This document shows positions 35,283 to 44,037 of a stretch of DNA of 64,000 nt, in pieces (the first letter of the stretch is position 1; every line of letters starts with the position of its first letter). The notes beneath the pieces were generated by a model. That model searched no databases, was not told the DNA's origin, and worked only from the letters and a program-made list of their open reading frames with translations. This DNA comes from Vulcanimicrobiota bacterium (lineage in GTDB: Bacteria > Vulcanimicrobiota > Xenobia > Xenobiales > JADMJV01). The DNA is taken from contig JAFKGI010000019.1 of the NCBI GenBank assembly GCA_017307785.1, positions 62,001-126,000 on the forward strand, given 5' to 3'. Both the position numbers and the translations under genes were made by a program.

Positions 35283-36511
35283 GTATTCTTCCTTTCCCCA
35301 TCTGGGCCCAGGGTGAAATAAAAGGTCGCTCCCTGGTCTGGGGCGGACTCCGCCCAAACTCTGCCTTCGTGCCGGCGCACGATCCTTTGCACCGTGGCCA
35401 GGCCGATGCCCGTCCCTTCAAACTCCTCTACGTTGTGCAGCCGGCGAAACGGTGCGTAGAGCTGAGCCGCGTACTCCATCTTGAAGCCGGCGCCATTGTC
35501 GCGGACGAAATAGGTGGTGGAATCTTCCAGCTTCCCGACCTCGATGCGAGCCAGGGCTTGTTTGCCGGTGAATTTCCAGGCGTTGCCCAGGAGATTCTCC
35601 AGCAGCGCCTTGACCAGTTGCGGGTCCCCCAGATCGATGAGCCCCTCGGAGATGCGAGTCTCGACCCTGCGTGCGGGAGAGTCTTCCTGCAACTGGCCAA
35701 GGATCTTGGTGGCCATTTCACTCAGATCGATCCGTTCCCGTCTCGCATCGGTACGGGTCAGGCGAGCCAGCGAAAGCAGAGCATCGATCAACTCCGCCAT
35801 GCGGGCGGCCGCGGCCACGATGCGGTCTAGATCCCTGCGAGCGGTCGGGTCCAGCCGATCTCCCCAATCCTCCAACAGCTCGCTGCTGAAACCACTGATG
35901 GCCCGTAACGGTGTGCGCAAATCGTGGGCCACCGAGTAGCTGAACGTCTCCAGCTCGGCATTGGCTTCTTCGGCCTCCTGGATGGCCGTTTTGAGAGCGT
36001 CGCTCTCGCGCAGGGCTTTCTCGGCGCGCACCAGTTCCTCGTTTCGTGCCGTCAGCTCCGCGGTGCGCTCACGCACCCGGTCTTCCAGCACCGCGTGGGC
36101 CTGGCTCAGTTCCGCGTGGGCTCGGCGCCACTGCTCGGGAGTGGGGAGCTCCAGGGCCTGAGGCATCAGGCGGGCCAACAGGATGGCGGTGGGCACGGAA
36201 GCGGCGGCGGTGATGGCCTTGATCACTCCCGCCAGCCAGTAGTCCGGATTCCACAGAGTCCAAATCTCCATTGCATGCGTGGCTCCACACGCGACAATGA
36301 ACATTCCGAAGCAAACAAACATCCAATGGAACGGAATGTCTTTGCGGAGGCGCACGAATTTGAGAAGGGTGAAGGGAATCGAGGTGTAGGCCAGCGCAAT
36401 GAGCAGATCGGAGACCAGATGAAGCCTTACCAAATCGGGGTTCCACAAATAGCAGTGCCCGTGCGGTAGAAACCGGCCGGACGAGCAGAAATCACTCAGC
36501 CACTCGGACAT
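35279..36511 (-). CDS. Histidine kinase with ethylene-receptor-like membrane sensor domain
   Basis: 410 residues. The three-helix membrane domain (about 28-125) carries SDLLIALAYTSIPF and FIVACGATHAMEIWTLW. These match the plant ETR1 segments SDFFIAIAYFSIPLEL and FIVLCGATHLINLWTF. The ETR1 residues needed for Cu(I)/ethylene binding have counterparts D35, Y42, I45, P46, C75 and H79. A coiled linker, HisKA (VAHDLRTPLRAISGF, H196) and HATPase domain follow. It could sense ethylene or another small ligand at the membrane. GGAGG lies 9 bases before the ATG at 36511; ATG 36520 is the alternative. First gene of a three-gene operon. Confidence 0.9.
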   Translation of the reverse strand: MSEWLSDFCSSGRFLPHGHCYLWNPDLVRLHLVSDLLIALAYTSIPFTLLKFVRLRKDIPFHWMFVCFGMFIVACGATHAMEIWTLWNPDYWLAGVIKAITAAASVPTAILLARLMPQALELPTPEQWRRAHAELSQAHAVLEDRVRERTAELTARNEELVRAEKALRESDALKTAIQEAEEANAELETFSYSVAHDLRTPLRAISGFSSELLEDWGDRLDPTARRDLDRIVAAAARMAELIDALLSLARLTRTDARRERIDLSEMATKILGQLQEDSPARRVETRISEGLIDLGDPQLVKALLENLLGNAWKFTGKQALARIEVGKLEDSTTYFVRDNGAGFKMEYAAQLYAPFRRLHNVEEFEGTGIGLATVQRIVRRHEGRVWAESAPDQGATFYFTLGPDGERKNT

Positions 36512-36777
36512 CCCTGGCATCCTCCGTTCCCAGAATGCTTCCGCACCGGCCGGATTGGAATCCTGCCTTCTGCATTGCGTTCTAAGTACAAATCTGAATA
36601 CCACGAAGGAAACCGAGGATCCAGGAATTAAACAAAAGGACTGTTTCTTTTCGTCAGATAAGGAGATTGCAATATCAATCAGAAGTCTAAAGCAAAGCTT
36701 GAGACTCCAGACTTTACCGAGGTTTCTGAACGATTCTCAGGAAGGAACGACTAATTGAGAATAGAAACCGCCCTTCA
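36512..36777. other. Divergent, relatively AT-rich intergenic region
   Basis: The 266 bases separate the ethylene-receptor-like kinase (minus) from the gene before czcCBA (plus). The stretch 36580-36770 is much richer in A/T than its surroundings and presumably holds both promoters. I could not fix a convincing -10/-35 pair or a MerR-type operator by eye. Confidence 0.4.
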
Positions 36778-37116
36778 GTGAAATCCTTTCGTCTCCGGTT
36801 TATCCTCGCCGCGCTGTTGGTGGCCCTGATGGGCTACTTCTTTGATTTGGAGTGCCTGGTAAACCATTGCGAAACGGTCGCCGCCACCGGTCACGCGGAA
36901 TGCGTCAGCCCGGTGGTACTGCCGGACGGGCATCAACCCACCCAGGCCCTCGAGTTCTCCGTGATTCCCGTGCTGCTGGAAGTGACGGTCGCCTGCCTGC
37001 CGGCCGAGAAAGTCGTGGCTGAGGTCGCCGAGTCTTACTGGCCCCTGCGACCGCCACCAGAACACCTGCTCACGCCCACCGCCCGTTCCCGACGAGGACC
37101 GCCAGCCCGCGCCTGA
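36778..37116 (+). CDS. Small Cys/His-containing exported or membrane-anchored protein
   Basis: 112 residues from GTG 36778. An N-terminal membrane helix (FILAALLVALMGYFF) is followed by a short domain rich in Cys and His (LECLVNHCETVAATGHAECV) and a Pro/Arg-rich tail. Position upstream of a heavy-metal efflux operon and the Cys/His content suggest a metal-related periplasmic role, which is inference. The start lacks a clear ribosome site. Its stop codon sits in the loop of a terminator hairpin. Confidence 0.5.
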   Translation: MKSFRLRFILAALLVALMGYFFDLECLVNHCETVAATGHAECVSPVVLPDGHQPTQALEFSVIPVLLEVTVACLPAEKVVAEVAESYWPLRPPPEHLLTPTARSRRGPPARA

Positions 37117-37128
37117 GCGCGGTTTTTT
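37107..37128 (+). terminator. Rho-independent terminator
   Basis: CCGCGC (37107-37112), loop CTGA, GCGCGG (37117-37122), then six T. The loop contains the TGA of the preceding small gene, so a ribosome finishing that gene would cover the hairpin. That raises the possibility of translation-dependent readthrough into czcCBA. Confidence 0.75.
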
Positions 37129-37210
37129 GGATTTGCGGTGGAGGCGGCGCCCTCCCTGAGAGAACCCATGTCCCCATCCCATCGTCCTTTGTTTCTCTTT
37201 AGGAGGCACC

Positions 37211-38449
37211 TTGCGTCCCTTGGTAGGACCCTGTCTGGTCCTGCTCGGATGGACGGTCGGGGCGGCTCAGCCCCTGCCTCAATGGACCCCGGAGCAAGTC
37301 ATGCGCCAGGCCGCCGAAAAGCTGCCTTCGGTTCAGGTTGCCCGGGCTCTATTGCAATCCGCTCAGGCCTACGCGAGCTCAATCGGAGCTCAACCCAATC
37401 CCTTTTTACGACTTTCCTACATCGCCGGTGAACCCATCGAGGAAGCCAACGCCCTGGCTTTCCGCTTCGAAATCGCCGGTCAACCGGGTCTGCGCGAGCA
37501 GTCCGCGCTCCGGTCGGCCGAGGCGCGCAGCCAGGATCTGGCTTCCGAGAAGCGGGTGGTGGCCCTGCGCACCGGCCAGGCTTACTATTCCTACTGGGAA
37601 AAGCTGGGCGTCTTGCGGGTGGCCGAGGAACGAGTGGAGCTGGCCAAAGACCTGGAGCGCACTTCGTATCGACGCTTCACCGTGGGAGAGATCTCCCAGA
37701 ATCAGCACCTGCGAGCCCAGCTGGAGTTAGCTCGCGCCCAGGCGGACGCCGTGACTTCTCGCCAGGAGTCGGAGCAAGCGCAGGGGCTGGTCAATCTGTT
37801 GCTGGGTCGACCGGTCTCGGAAGCGCTGGCCATGCCACCGGGTCCGGCGCTTCCTCCCCCATCGCTGCCGGCCGACCGGCTGGACGTGGTTCAGTCGGGA
37901 CTGGAGCGCTTGCCGGAACTGGAAGCCTTACGGAAAGAATCGGATGCTCAGGAACGGCAGACGGAACTGGCTCGGCGGGGCAATGCCCCGGACCTGTTGC
38001 TGCAGCTCTATCGCGATCGCTTCGGACCTACCAACGTCAACGCGGTCCAGCTCAGCCTCACCATTCCACTCTGGGATTGGGGCACGGTGGCGGCCGAGGT
38101 GGGACGCCGCGAGGGCCTGCAACGAGCGGCGGAAGCGCGCGTGGCCGAAAAGCACCTGATTCTACAGCAGCGAGCCCTGGATGCCTGTAAGCGCTACCAG
38201 GCGGCCCTGGAGCGCGAGAGCATTCTGGCCGACCAGGCCGCCCGCTTCTCCAAGCTTTCCGGCGACGCGCGTCGGGCTTATGACGCCAACCTGATGACGC
38301 TACTGGAGGTCTTTGACGTCCAGCAGACCTATCGGCAGGCCCTTCAGGCCTATCTGACCGCCCAGGCGGACGTAGCCCGCGCCGCTCTGGAAATCGGCGC
38401 ACTTAGCCCGACGGGCTTTTTTGAGGAGGTATCCCGTGTTCAGCCTTAA
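37211..38449 (+). CDS. czcC: Outer-membrane efflux protein (CzcC/TolC family)
   Basis: 412 residues. A perfect AGGAGG at 37201-37206 precedes a TTG start. Signal-like N-terminus (LVGPCLVLLGWTVGAAQ). The mature part has two TolC-type halves with long helices and paired strands (QPNPFLRLSYIAGEP; NAVQLSLTIPLWDWG followed by a helix ending in ALDACKRYQAAL). It forms the outer-membrane channel of the tripartite pump encoded with the next two genes. The next gene's start lies within its last codons. Confidence 0.9.
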   Translation: MRPLVGPCLVLLGWTVGAAQPLPQWTPEQVMRQAAEKLPSVQVARALLQSAQAYASSIGAQPNPFLRLSYIAGEPIEEANALAFRFEIAGQPGLREQSALRSAEARSQDLASEKRVVALRTGQAYYSYWEKLGVLRVAEERVELAKDLERTSYRRFTVGEISQNQHLRAQLELARAQADAVTSRQESEQAQGLVNLLLGRPVSEALAMPPGPALPPPSLPADRLDVVQSGLERLPELEALRKESDAQERQTELARRGNAPDLLLQLYRDRFGPTNVNAVQLSLTIPLWDWGTVAAEVGRREGLQRAAEARVAEKHLILQQRALDACKRYQAALERESILADQAARFSKLSGDARRAYDANLMTLLEVFDVQQTYRQALQAYLTAQADVARAALEIGALSPTGFFEEVSRVQP

Positions 38450-39869
38450 GTTCCGAGGAGTGCTGGCGATGGCGTTGGGCCTGCTGGGCTGCGCCGGTCC
38501 CCGTACTTCGGCTCCGGCCGCGAGCCCAAGCCCGACCGCCGCCCACGAAGAAAAGAAAGAAGGCGGCATCGAACTGAAGCCCGAGCAAGTTCGACTCATC
38601 GATCTTGCCAGCGAGCGCCTGACCACCCGCGACTTCACCTCCAGCTACAAACTGCCGGCCACCATCGTGGGCGACCCGGACCGCGAGATCAAAGTGGCCG
38701 TGCGCGTCGAGGGTATCGTAGAGCGACTCTACGTGCGCATCGGCGACCGGGTGCGACAGGGTCAGGTGCTGGCGACCATCAGCAGCACCGAAATCGCCCG
38801 CCTGCGGGCCGAATTCCACACCCAGGCCACGGCCACCGGGCTGGCTCGAGAGAACCTCAACCGTCGCCTGCGCCTCAATCAGGTCGGAGATATCGTGCGC
38901 CGCCCCTATGAAGAAGCCCAGAAGGAAGTAGCTCAAGCCCGGATGCTGATCTCGGCCGCTCAGGCCAATCTGGACCTGAACCGCAGCAAGCTCTCTCGCC
39001 TGGAAGATTTGCTCAAGGACGGCATCGCCTCCCAGCAACAGGTGGAAGAAGCCCGGGCCGTCTTTCGGGAATCGCAGGCCCGACTGGACCAGGCCCTGCT
39101 GGAGTCGCGGGTCTCCAAGGTCCACCTGGACCGCGAAAATCGACTGCAGAGCACCGGCCTGCTGGCCGACAACGAAGCCTATCAGGCTCAGGTCGAACTC
39201 AAGACGGCCGAGCAGGCGGAACGGGCTGCCCGCAAGGTGCTGGAAGGTCTGGGCGCCAGTCCCGACTCGGATACGGGCGAAATGGAGCTACGCAGCCCCC
39301 GGGACGGCGTCGTCACCGAGCGGCCCAAAGCGCAGGGCGAGCAAGTCGCCGCCGGCGACGCTCTGCTGACCTTGCTCGACTCCTCACAGGTGTGGGCCTG
39401 GGTGGATTTGCCCTCGGACCTGGTCCACGAAGTGTCCTTGAACACAATCGTTCAAGTCAGTGTGCAAGGCCTTCCTGGACGCAAGTTTCAGGGCCGCCTG
39501 ACCTTCATCACGCCGGAGGTCGACCCGGACACCAAAAAAGCCCGGGCCCGCCTGGAACTCCCCAATCGGGAGGGTCAGCTTCGGCCCAATATGTTTGCCG
39601 AAGTGGTGGTACCTACCGGCAAGAACCGCAGGGTTCTGAGCTTGCCGCAAGAGGCCGTGGTCAAGGTCGAAAACCAGTGGGTCGTCTATCTACAAGAAGA
39701 GCCGGGCCACTATCAGCGCCATGCGGTAACGGTCGGGGAGAAATCCGCAGGTTGGGTGGAAATCCGTTCCGGCCTGCAAGCCGGCGATCTGGTGGTCACC
39801 CGGGGCGCCCTCGCCCTGCAGGCCGAAGACCTCAAAGCTTCCATGGGCGAGGGAGGTCACCAGCACTGA
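38436..39869 (+). CDS. czcB: Periplasmic adaptor of RND heavy-metal efflux pump (CzcB family)
   Basis: 477 residues. GTG 38436 has GAGGAGGT 6 bases upstream, which decides the start. The N-terminus is a lipoprotein signal (LGLLGCAGP, Cys lipidation site). HlyD-type features follow: barrel-sandwich halves IVERLYVRIGDRVRQGQVLA and LRSPRDGVVTERPKAQGEQVAAGDALL around a long coiled hairpin, then the beta-barrel and membrane-proximal domains. It links CzcA to the outer-membrane channel. Overlaps czcC by 14 bases; its TGA overlaps the czcA ATG. Confidence 0.92.
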   Translation: MFSLKFRGVLAMALGLLGCAGPRTSAPAASPSPTAAHEEKKEGGIELKPEQVRLIDLASERLTTRDFTSSYKLPATIVGDPDREIKVAVRVEGIVERLYVRIGDRVRQGQVLATISSTEIARLRAEFHTQATATGLARENLNRRLRLNQVGDIVRRPYEEAQKEVAQARMLISAAQANLDLNRSKLSRLEDLLKDGIASQQQVEEARAVFRESQARLDQALLESRVSKVHLDRENRLQSTGLLADNEAYQAQVELKTAEQAERAARKVLEGLGASPDSDTGEMELRSPRDGVVTERPKAQGEQVAAGDALLTLLDSSQVWAWVDLPSDLVHEVSLNTIVQVSVQGLPGRKFQGRLTFITPEVDPDTKKARARLELPNREGQLRPNMFAEVVVPTGKNRRVLSLPQEAVVKVENQWVVYLQEEPGHYQRHAVTVGEKSAGWVEIRSGLQAGDLVVTRGALALQAEDLKASMGEGGHQH

Positions 39870-42800
39870 TGTTTGAGCGCATCCTGTACGAAGTGATTCA
39901 GCGTCGCGTGGCCGTCCTGCTGGCCACTCTGGTACTGGCGCTGGTCGGGGCCTATAGCCTGACCCTTTTGCCGATCGACGCCGTCCCGGACATTACCAAC
40001 AACCAGGTGGTCATCAATACTCTTTGTCCCGGTCTGGCTCCCGAAGAAGTGGAAAAGCAAGTCACCTTTCCCTTGGAAACAGCCCTGGCGGGAATCCCCG
40101 GTCTGGCCAGCACCCGCAGCCTTTCGCGCAACGAATTCAGTCAGATCAGTGCCGTCTTTGACGAGGCTTCCAACATCTACTTCGTGCGCCAACTGGTGTC
40201 CGAACGCCTGGCCTCGGTGCGCAGCCGTCTGCCCGCCGGAGTCGAGGCCACCATGGGGCCGATCAGCACCGGCCTGGGCGAAGTGGTGATGTGGGTGGTC
40301 GAGATGGAGCATCCAGACCAGGACTATAAGACCCCGGAAGGCCGCTGGCTCAAGACGCCCGAGCAGCGCTCTATGTACCTGCGCGAGATTCAAGAGTGGT
40401 TGATCCGACCGCAGCTGCGCGGCGTGGCGGGCGTGGCCGACGTGGATTCGATAGGAGGCTACAGCCGCCAGTTTGTGGTCGAAGTCGATCCCGACAAACT
40501 GTCGGCGCTGGGCATTGCTCTGGAGACGCTGGTCAGCGAACTGGAGCGCAACAATCTAAACACCGGTGCCGGGTCGATTGAAGTGCAGGGGCGCGCTCTC
40601 AACGTCAAATCTCTGGGCCGGCTGCGAGATGAAGCCGACCTGGCCAAGGTCGTCATTGGCGAACGTCACGGCAGCCCGATTCGCGTCAGCGACGTGGCCA
40701 AAGTCCGTATGGGCCGCGATTTGCGCATGGGCTCCGCTTCTCACGGTGGCAATGAAGTGGTAGTCGGGACCGCTTTCATGCGCATCGGTGAGAACAGTCG
40801 CATCGTAGCTCAGGGGGTGGTGGCCCGACTCCAGGAACTGCAGTCGAGCCTGCCGCCCGGATTGCGCACCCGGGTGGTGCTCAACCGCATGCAACTGGTC
40901 GACTCCACCATCTCCACCGTCAAGCGAAACCTGAGCGAAGGTGCCATCCTGGTGATCGTGGTGCTGTTCGCTATCCTGGGAAACCTGCGCGCCGCGCTGA
41001 TTGTGGCGCTGGCCATCCCTCTCTCGATGCTCTTCACGGCCATCGGCATGGTCAGCCTGAAAATGAGCGGCAACTTGATGAGCCTGGGCGCCATCGACTT
41101 CGGCCTGATCGTGGACGGCTCGGTCATCATCGTGGAAAACACGGTGCGCGTGCTGGCTGAGGAGGAGAAAGAGCGGGGCCGACCTCTGACCCGGGCGGAG
41201 CGACTGCGAGGGGTCTTCAGCGCCAGCTGCAGCGTGCGCAACGCCACCGCCTTTGGCGAAGCCATCATCATCCTGGTCTACATCCCCATCCTGTTCTTGA
41301 CGGGGGTGGAAGGAAAGATGTTCCGACCGATGGCCACCACCGTCATCCTGGCGCTGAGCTCGGCCTTCGTGCTCAGCCTGACCTTCATCCCGGCCATGGT
41401 GGCGCTGGGGCTGAACCGGAGCATCCGAGAGAAAGAAAATCCCGTGCTGGGATTTCTCCGCGAGCGCTACGTTTGGGCGTTGGAGTTGCACCTGCGCAGA
41501 CCGGCCCCGGGCTTCCTATTTTCGGCGATTTGCCTGGTGCTGAGTCTGGTGCTGTTCCAGCGCCTGGGTCAGGAATTCGTGCCCACCCTGGACGAAAAGA
41601 ACCTGGCCATGCAGGCCATCCGCCCCCCGGGGACGGGCGTGGAACAAGCTACTTTGCTACAGCGCCAGGTGGAAAAAATGGTGATGGATTTTCCCCAGGT
41701 CGACCAGGTCTTCTCCAAGACTGGCACCGCCGACCTGGCCGCCGATCCGATGCCCCCGAATGCCTCGGACACCTTCATCATGCTCAAGCCCACCGCTCAG
41801 TGGCCCGATCCCAAACTGGACAAGGCCGAACTGGTCGAGCAATTGGAGGCCAGGGTCAGCCTGTTGCCCGGGCACAGCTTCGAGTTCACCCAGCCCATTC
41901 AAATGCGCTTCAACGAGCTGGTCTCGGGGGTGCGCGGCGATGTGGCCGTCAAGATTTTTGGCGACGATTTCGAGCAATTGACCCGCTCGGCCGGACAGTT
42001 GGCCCAAATCCTGGAGCGCACGCGCGGAGCTCAGGACGTCCGAGTGGAGCAAGTTTCGGGTCTGCCCTCTCTGAGCGTGGTCCCCAATCGGGACACGCTC
42101 GGTCGCCTGGGCCTGAGCATGGAGCAGTTGCAGTTGGAAATCGCCACCGCCATTCGGGGCCGCGAAAGCGGCTTCATCCTGGAAGGCGATCGACGATTTC
42201 CAGTGGTGGTCCGACTCAAAGAAGGCCTGCGCAGCGATCCGGAAGCCCTCAAGCAGCTTCCCATTCAACTGCCTCCCAAGCCCGCCGAGGACGGCATGGA
42301 CCGCAATCAGCAGCGCTTCGTGCCGCTGGGAAGCCTGGCCGAGATCCTGCTCACCGACAGCACCAACCAGGTGAGCCGCGACAACGGCAAACGGCGAGTG
42401 GTGGTGCAGTGCAACGTGCGCGGCCGCGACCTGGGCAGCTTTGTGGAAGAGGCCCAGCAAAGGGTTGAATCCAGCTTCAAGAAGCCGCCCGGAACCTATC
42501 TGGTGTGGGGCGGTCAGTACGAAAACCTGCTGGAAGCCAAGAATCGCTTGCGTCTGGTGGTTCCGGTCTGCCTGGTGACCATTCTGCTCTTTCTCTACGC
42601 CTCGTTCCGCTCCGTCCAACTGGCCGCCCTGGTGTTCGTGGGCGTGCCGCTGGCCCTGCCGGGCGGCATCATCGCTCTCTGGCTGCGCTCGATGCCGTTC
42701 TCCATCTCGGCGGCGGTCGGCTTCATCGCCCTCAGCGGTGTGGCCGTGCTCAACGGGCTGGTGTTGGTCACTTTCATCGAGGAATTGCGCCAGGAACATC

Positions 42801-43075
42801 CGCTGCGCAACGCCATCAGCAAGGGCTGTAGCCTGCGCTTCCGTCCCATTCTGATGACCGCCCTGGTGGCGGCCCTGGGCTTTTTGCCGATGGCCCTCAG
42901 CAGCGGCACCGGCGCCGAAGTGCAGCGGCCGGTGGCCACGGTGGTGATCGGAGGATTGTGCACCACCACTCCCCTCATCCTGTTCGTGCTACCCGCCCTC
43001 TACCTGCTGGTGCTGAAAGGTCAAAAGACCATCCGGCCCGACTTCGAGACCACCGCAAAGGAACCCCAATCATGA
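39869..43075 (+). CDS. czcA: RND heavy-metal efflux pump, CzcA/HME family
   Basis: 1068 residues, the normal RND length. Starts MFERILYEVIQRRV with the first membrane helix. It has PIDAVPDITNNQVVINT after TM1, paired large periplasmic loops, and the HME signature in TM4, LGAIDFGLIVDGSVIIVEN, with the charged residues used for proton coupling. This signature distinguishes metal exporters from drug exporters. It exports divalent or monovalent metal ions across both membranes with CzcB and CzcC. The specific metal is not readable from the sequence. Confidence 0.96.
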   Translation: MFERILYEVIQRRVAVLLATLVLALVGAYSLTLLPIDAVPDITNNQVVINTLCPGLAPEEVEKQVTFPLETALAGIPGLASTRSLSRNEFSQISAVFDEASNIYFVRQLVSERLASVRSRLPAGVEATMGPISTGLGEVVMWVVEMEHPDQDYKTPEGRWLKTPEQRSMYLREIQEWLIRPQLRGVAGVADVDSIGGYSRQFVVEVDPDKLSALGIALETLVSELERNNLNTGAGSIEVQGRALNVKSLGRLRDEADLAKVVIGERHGSPIRVSDVAKVRMGRDLRMGSASHGGNEVVVGTAFMRIGENSRIVAQGVVARLQELQSSLPPGLRTRVVLNRMQLVDSTISTVKRNLSEGAILVIVVLFAILGNLRAALIVALAIPLSMLFTAIGMVSLKMSGNLMSLGAIDFGLIVDGSVIIVENTVRVLAEEEKERGRPLTRAERLRGVFSASCSVRNATAFGEAIIILVYIPILFLTGVEGKMFRPMATTVILALSSAFVLSLTFIPAMVALGLNRSIREKENPVLGFLRERYVWALELHLRRPAPGFLFSAICLVLSLVLFQRLGQEFVPTLDEKNLAMQAIRPPGTGVEQATLLQRQVEKMVMDFPQVDQVFSKTGTADLAADPMPPNASDTFIMLKPTAQWPDPKLDKAELVEQLEARVSLLPGHSFEFTQPIQMRFNELVSGVRGDVAVKIFGDDFEQLTRSAGQLAQILERTRGAQDVRVEQVSGLPSLSVVPNRDTLGRLGLSMEQLQLEIATAIRGRESGFILEGDRRFPVVVRLKEGLRSDPEALKQLPIQLPPKPAEDGMDRNQQRFVPLGSLAEILLTDSTNQVSRDNGKRRVVVQCNVRGRDLGSFVEEAQQRVESSFKKPPGTYLVWGGQYENLLEAKNRLRLVVPVCLVTILLFLYASFRSVQLAALVFVGVPLALPGGIIALWLRSMPFSISAAVGFIALSGVAVLNGLVLVTFIEELRQEHPLRNAISKGCSLRFRPILMTALVAALGFLPMALSSGTGAEVQRPVATVVIGGLCTTTPLILFVLPALYLLVLKGQKTIRPDFETTAKEPQS

Positions 43076-43527
43076 GTCAAGACTTGATACGAATCGGCGA
43101 CCTCTCCCGCGAAACGGGAGTTCCCATCGCAACCCTGCGCTACTATGCCAGCGAAGGCCTGATTGAATGCGTGCGTACCCGGACCAAGTATCGAATGTTC
43201 TCGGAACAAGCGGTGGCTCTGGTGCAGCGCATCGTGCATCTCAAGTCGCTTAAGATTCCGTTGGCGGAAATCCGCCGCATCCTCAAGGCCGGCAGTCAGA
43301 CGGGAGAGGCCCGCCGCGAGCACGTCCAGGAACTCAGACAACGCCTCGAGCGCATTCTGGAACACAAGCAAGTCTGGGCCGAGGAAGAACGCAAGGTGCG
43401 ACTGCTGCTGGCGTCAGTTGCGCATGAAGGCGTTGGAGGCGATGTCGAGGGTCAGATCGCGGTTACGGGTGGTGCTGGGTTGGACGGTGCTGACGGAGAT
43501 CCGGAGATGTTTGGTGGAATCCGGTAA
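43072..43527 (+). CDS. MerR family regulator
   Basis: 151 residues, ATG overlapping the czcA stop (ATGA). N-terminal MerR helix-turn-helix IGDLSRETGVPIATLRYYASEGLI, then a dimerisation helix (EHVQELRQRLERILEHKQVW). The C-terminus lacks the cysteine pair of metal-sensing MerR proteins. Its last 38 codons are Gly/Val/Glu-rich and run antisense through the 3' end of the convergent prepilin gene, so the natural C-terminus may have been lost or extended. As last gene of czcCBA it may regulate the operon. Confidence 0.82.
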   Translation: MSQDLIRIGDLSRETGVPIATLRYYASEGLIECVRTRTKYRMFSEQAVALVQRIVHLKSLKIPLAEIRRILKAGSQTGEARREHVQELRQRLERILEHKQVWAEEERKVRLLLASVAHEGVGGDVEGQIAVTGGAGLDGADGDPEMFGGIR

Positions 43528-44037
43528 TTCCGGTTCAAATCGAGTGATGTGTCTGCCGAGAACGCGCCCGCCGGTCAGATAGAAATCGAGTGGGTGGCGT
43601 CCGGTAAGCGAGTCGAAGCGCTCGATCGGCTGAGGAGTGCCACGCTCAAAAGAGGCGGGCAGCAGGGGCACATCGACCTGACGGACTTCCTTGCTGGCGG
43701 GGTCGTAGTAGAAAGCCAGATAGCGCTCCCAGCGGACGTCACCGAAGGTATCGGTGACGAAATTGCCGTCGGGATTGATCGGACTCAGGAAACTGACCGC
43801 CCGGCCCGGCAGAATGGTCACGCTGAAGACGGTTCCACGCTCGGCTTCCCGAGCGATCTGATTGATGACGGTCTGAGTATTGCGCAAGAGTTCGAAGCGG
43901 TCGTCGGTCTTGCGCCAGGCGTTGCCGCCCATGAAGAAGGTCGCGAATAGCAGGGTGAGCAGCATCAGCAGGAGGCCCATCGCCACCATGAGATCCATGA
44001 CGCTGATTCCACTGCGCCGGGCGCGGACGATGGTCAC
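43414..44037 (-). CDS. Prepilin-like protein
   Basis: 207 residues. Leader MTIVRARRSG then ISVMDLMVAMGLLLMLLTLLF, a prepilin-type helix with Asp instead of Glu at mature position 5. The remainder is a GspJ/PilW-like strand-rich domain (ILPGRAVSFLSPINPDGNF, ERYLAFYYDPASKEVRQ). The Glu to Asp change could weaken assembly or methylation. Last gene of a three-gene operon. It overlaps the MerR gene by 114 bases on the opposite strand. Confidence 0.75.
   Translation of the reverse strand: MTIVRARRSGISVMDLMVAMGLLLMLLTLLFATFFMGGNAWRKTDDRFELLRNTQTVINQIAREAERGTVFSVTILPGRAVSFLSPINPDGNFVTDTFGDVRWERYLAFYYDPASKEVRQVDVPLLPASFERGTPQPIERFDSLTGRHPLDFYLTGGRVLGRHITRFEPELPDSTKHLRISVSTVQPSTTRNRDLTLDIASNAFMRN

Noticed and set aside
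36555..36758. Small plus-strand open frame in the divergent AT-rich region
   Set aside because: No ribosome site and no natural protein features; the region is better explained as two promoters.
36580..36770. A MerR-type operator (19-bp spacer promoter) before the metal-efflux genes
   Set aside because: TTGAGA near 36699 has no acceptable -10 element 19 bases later, and the dyad ACTC/GAGG is too weak to call.
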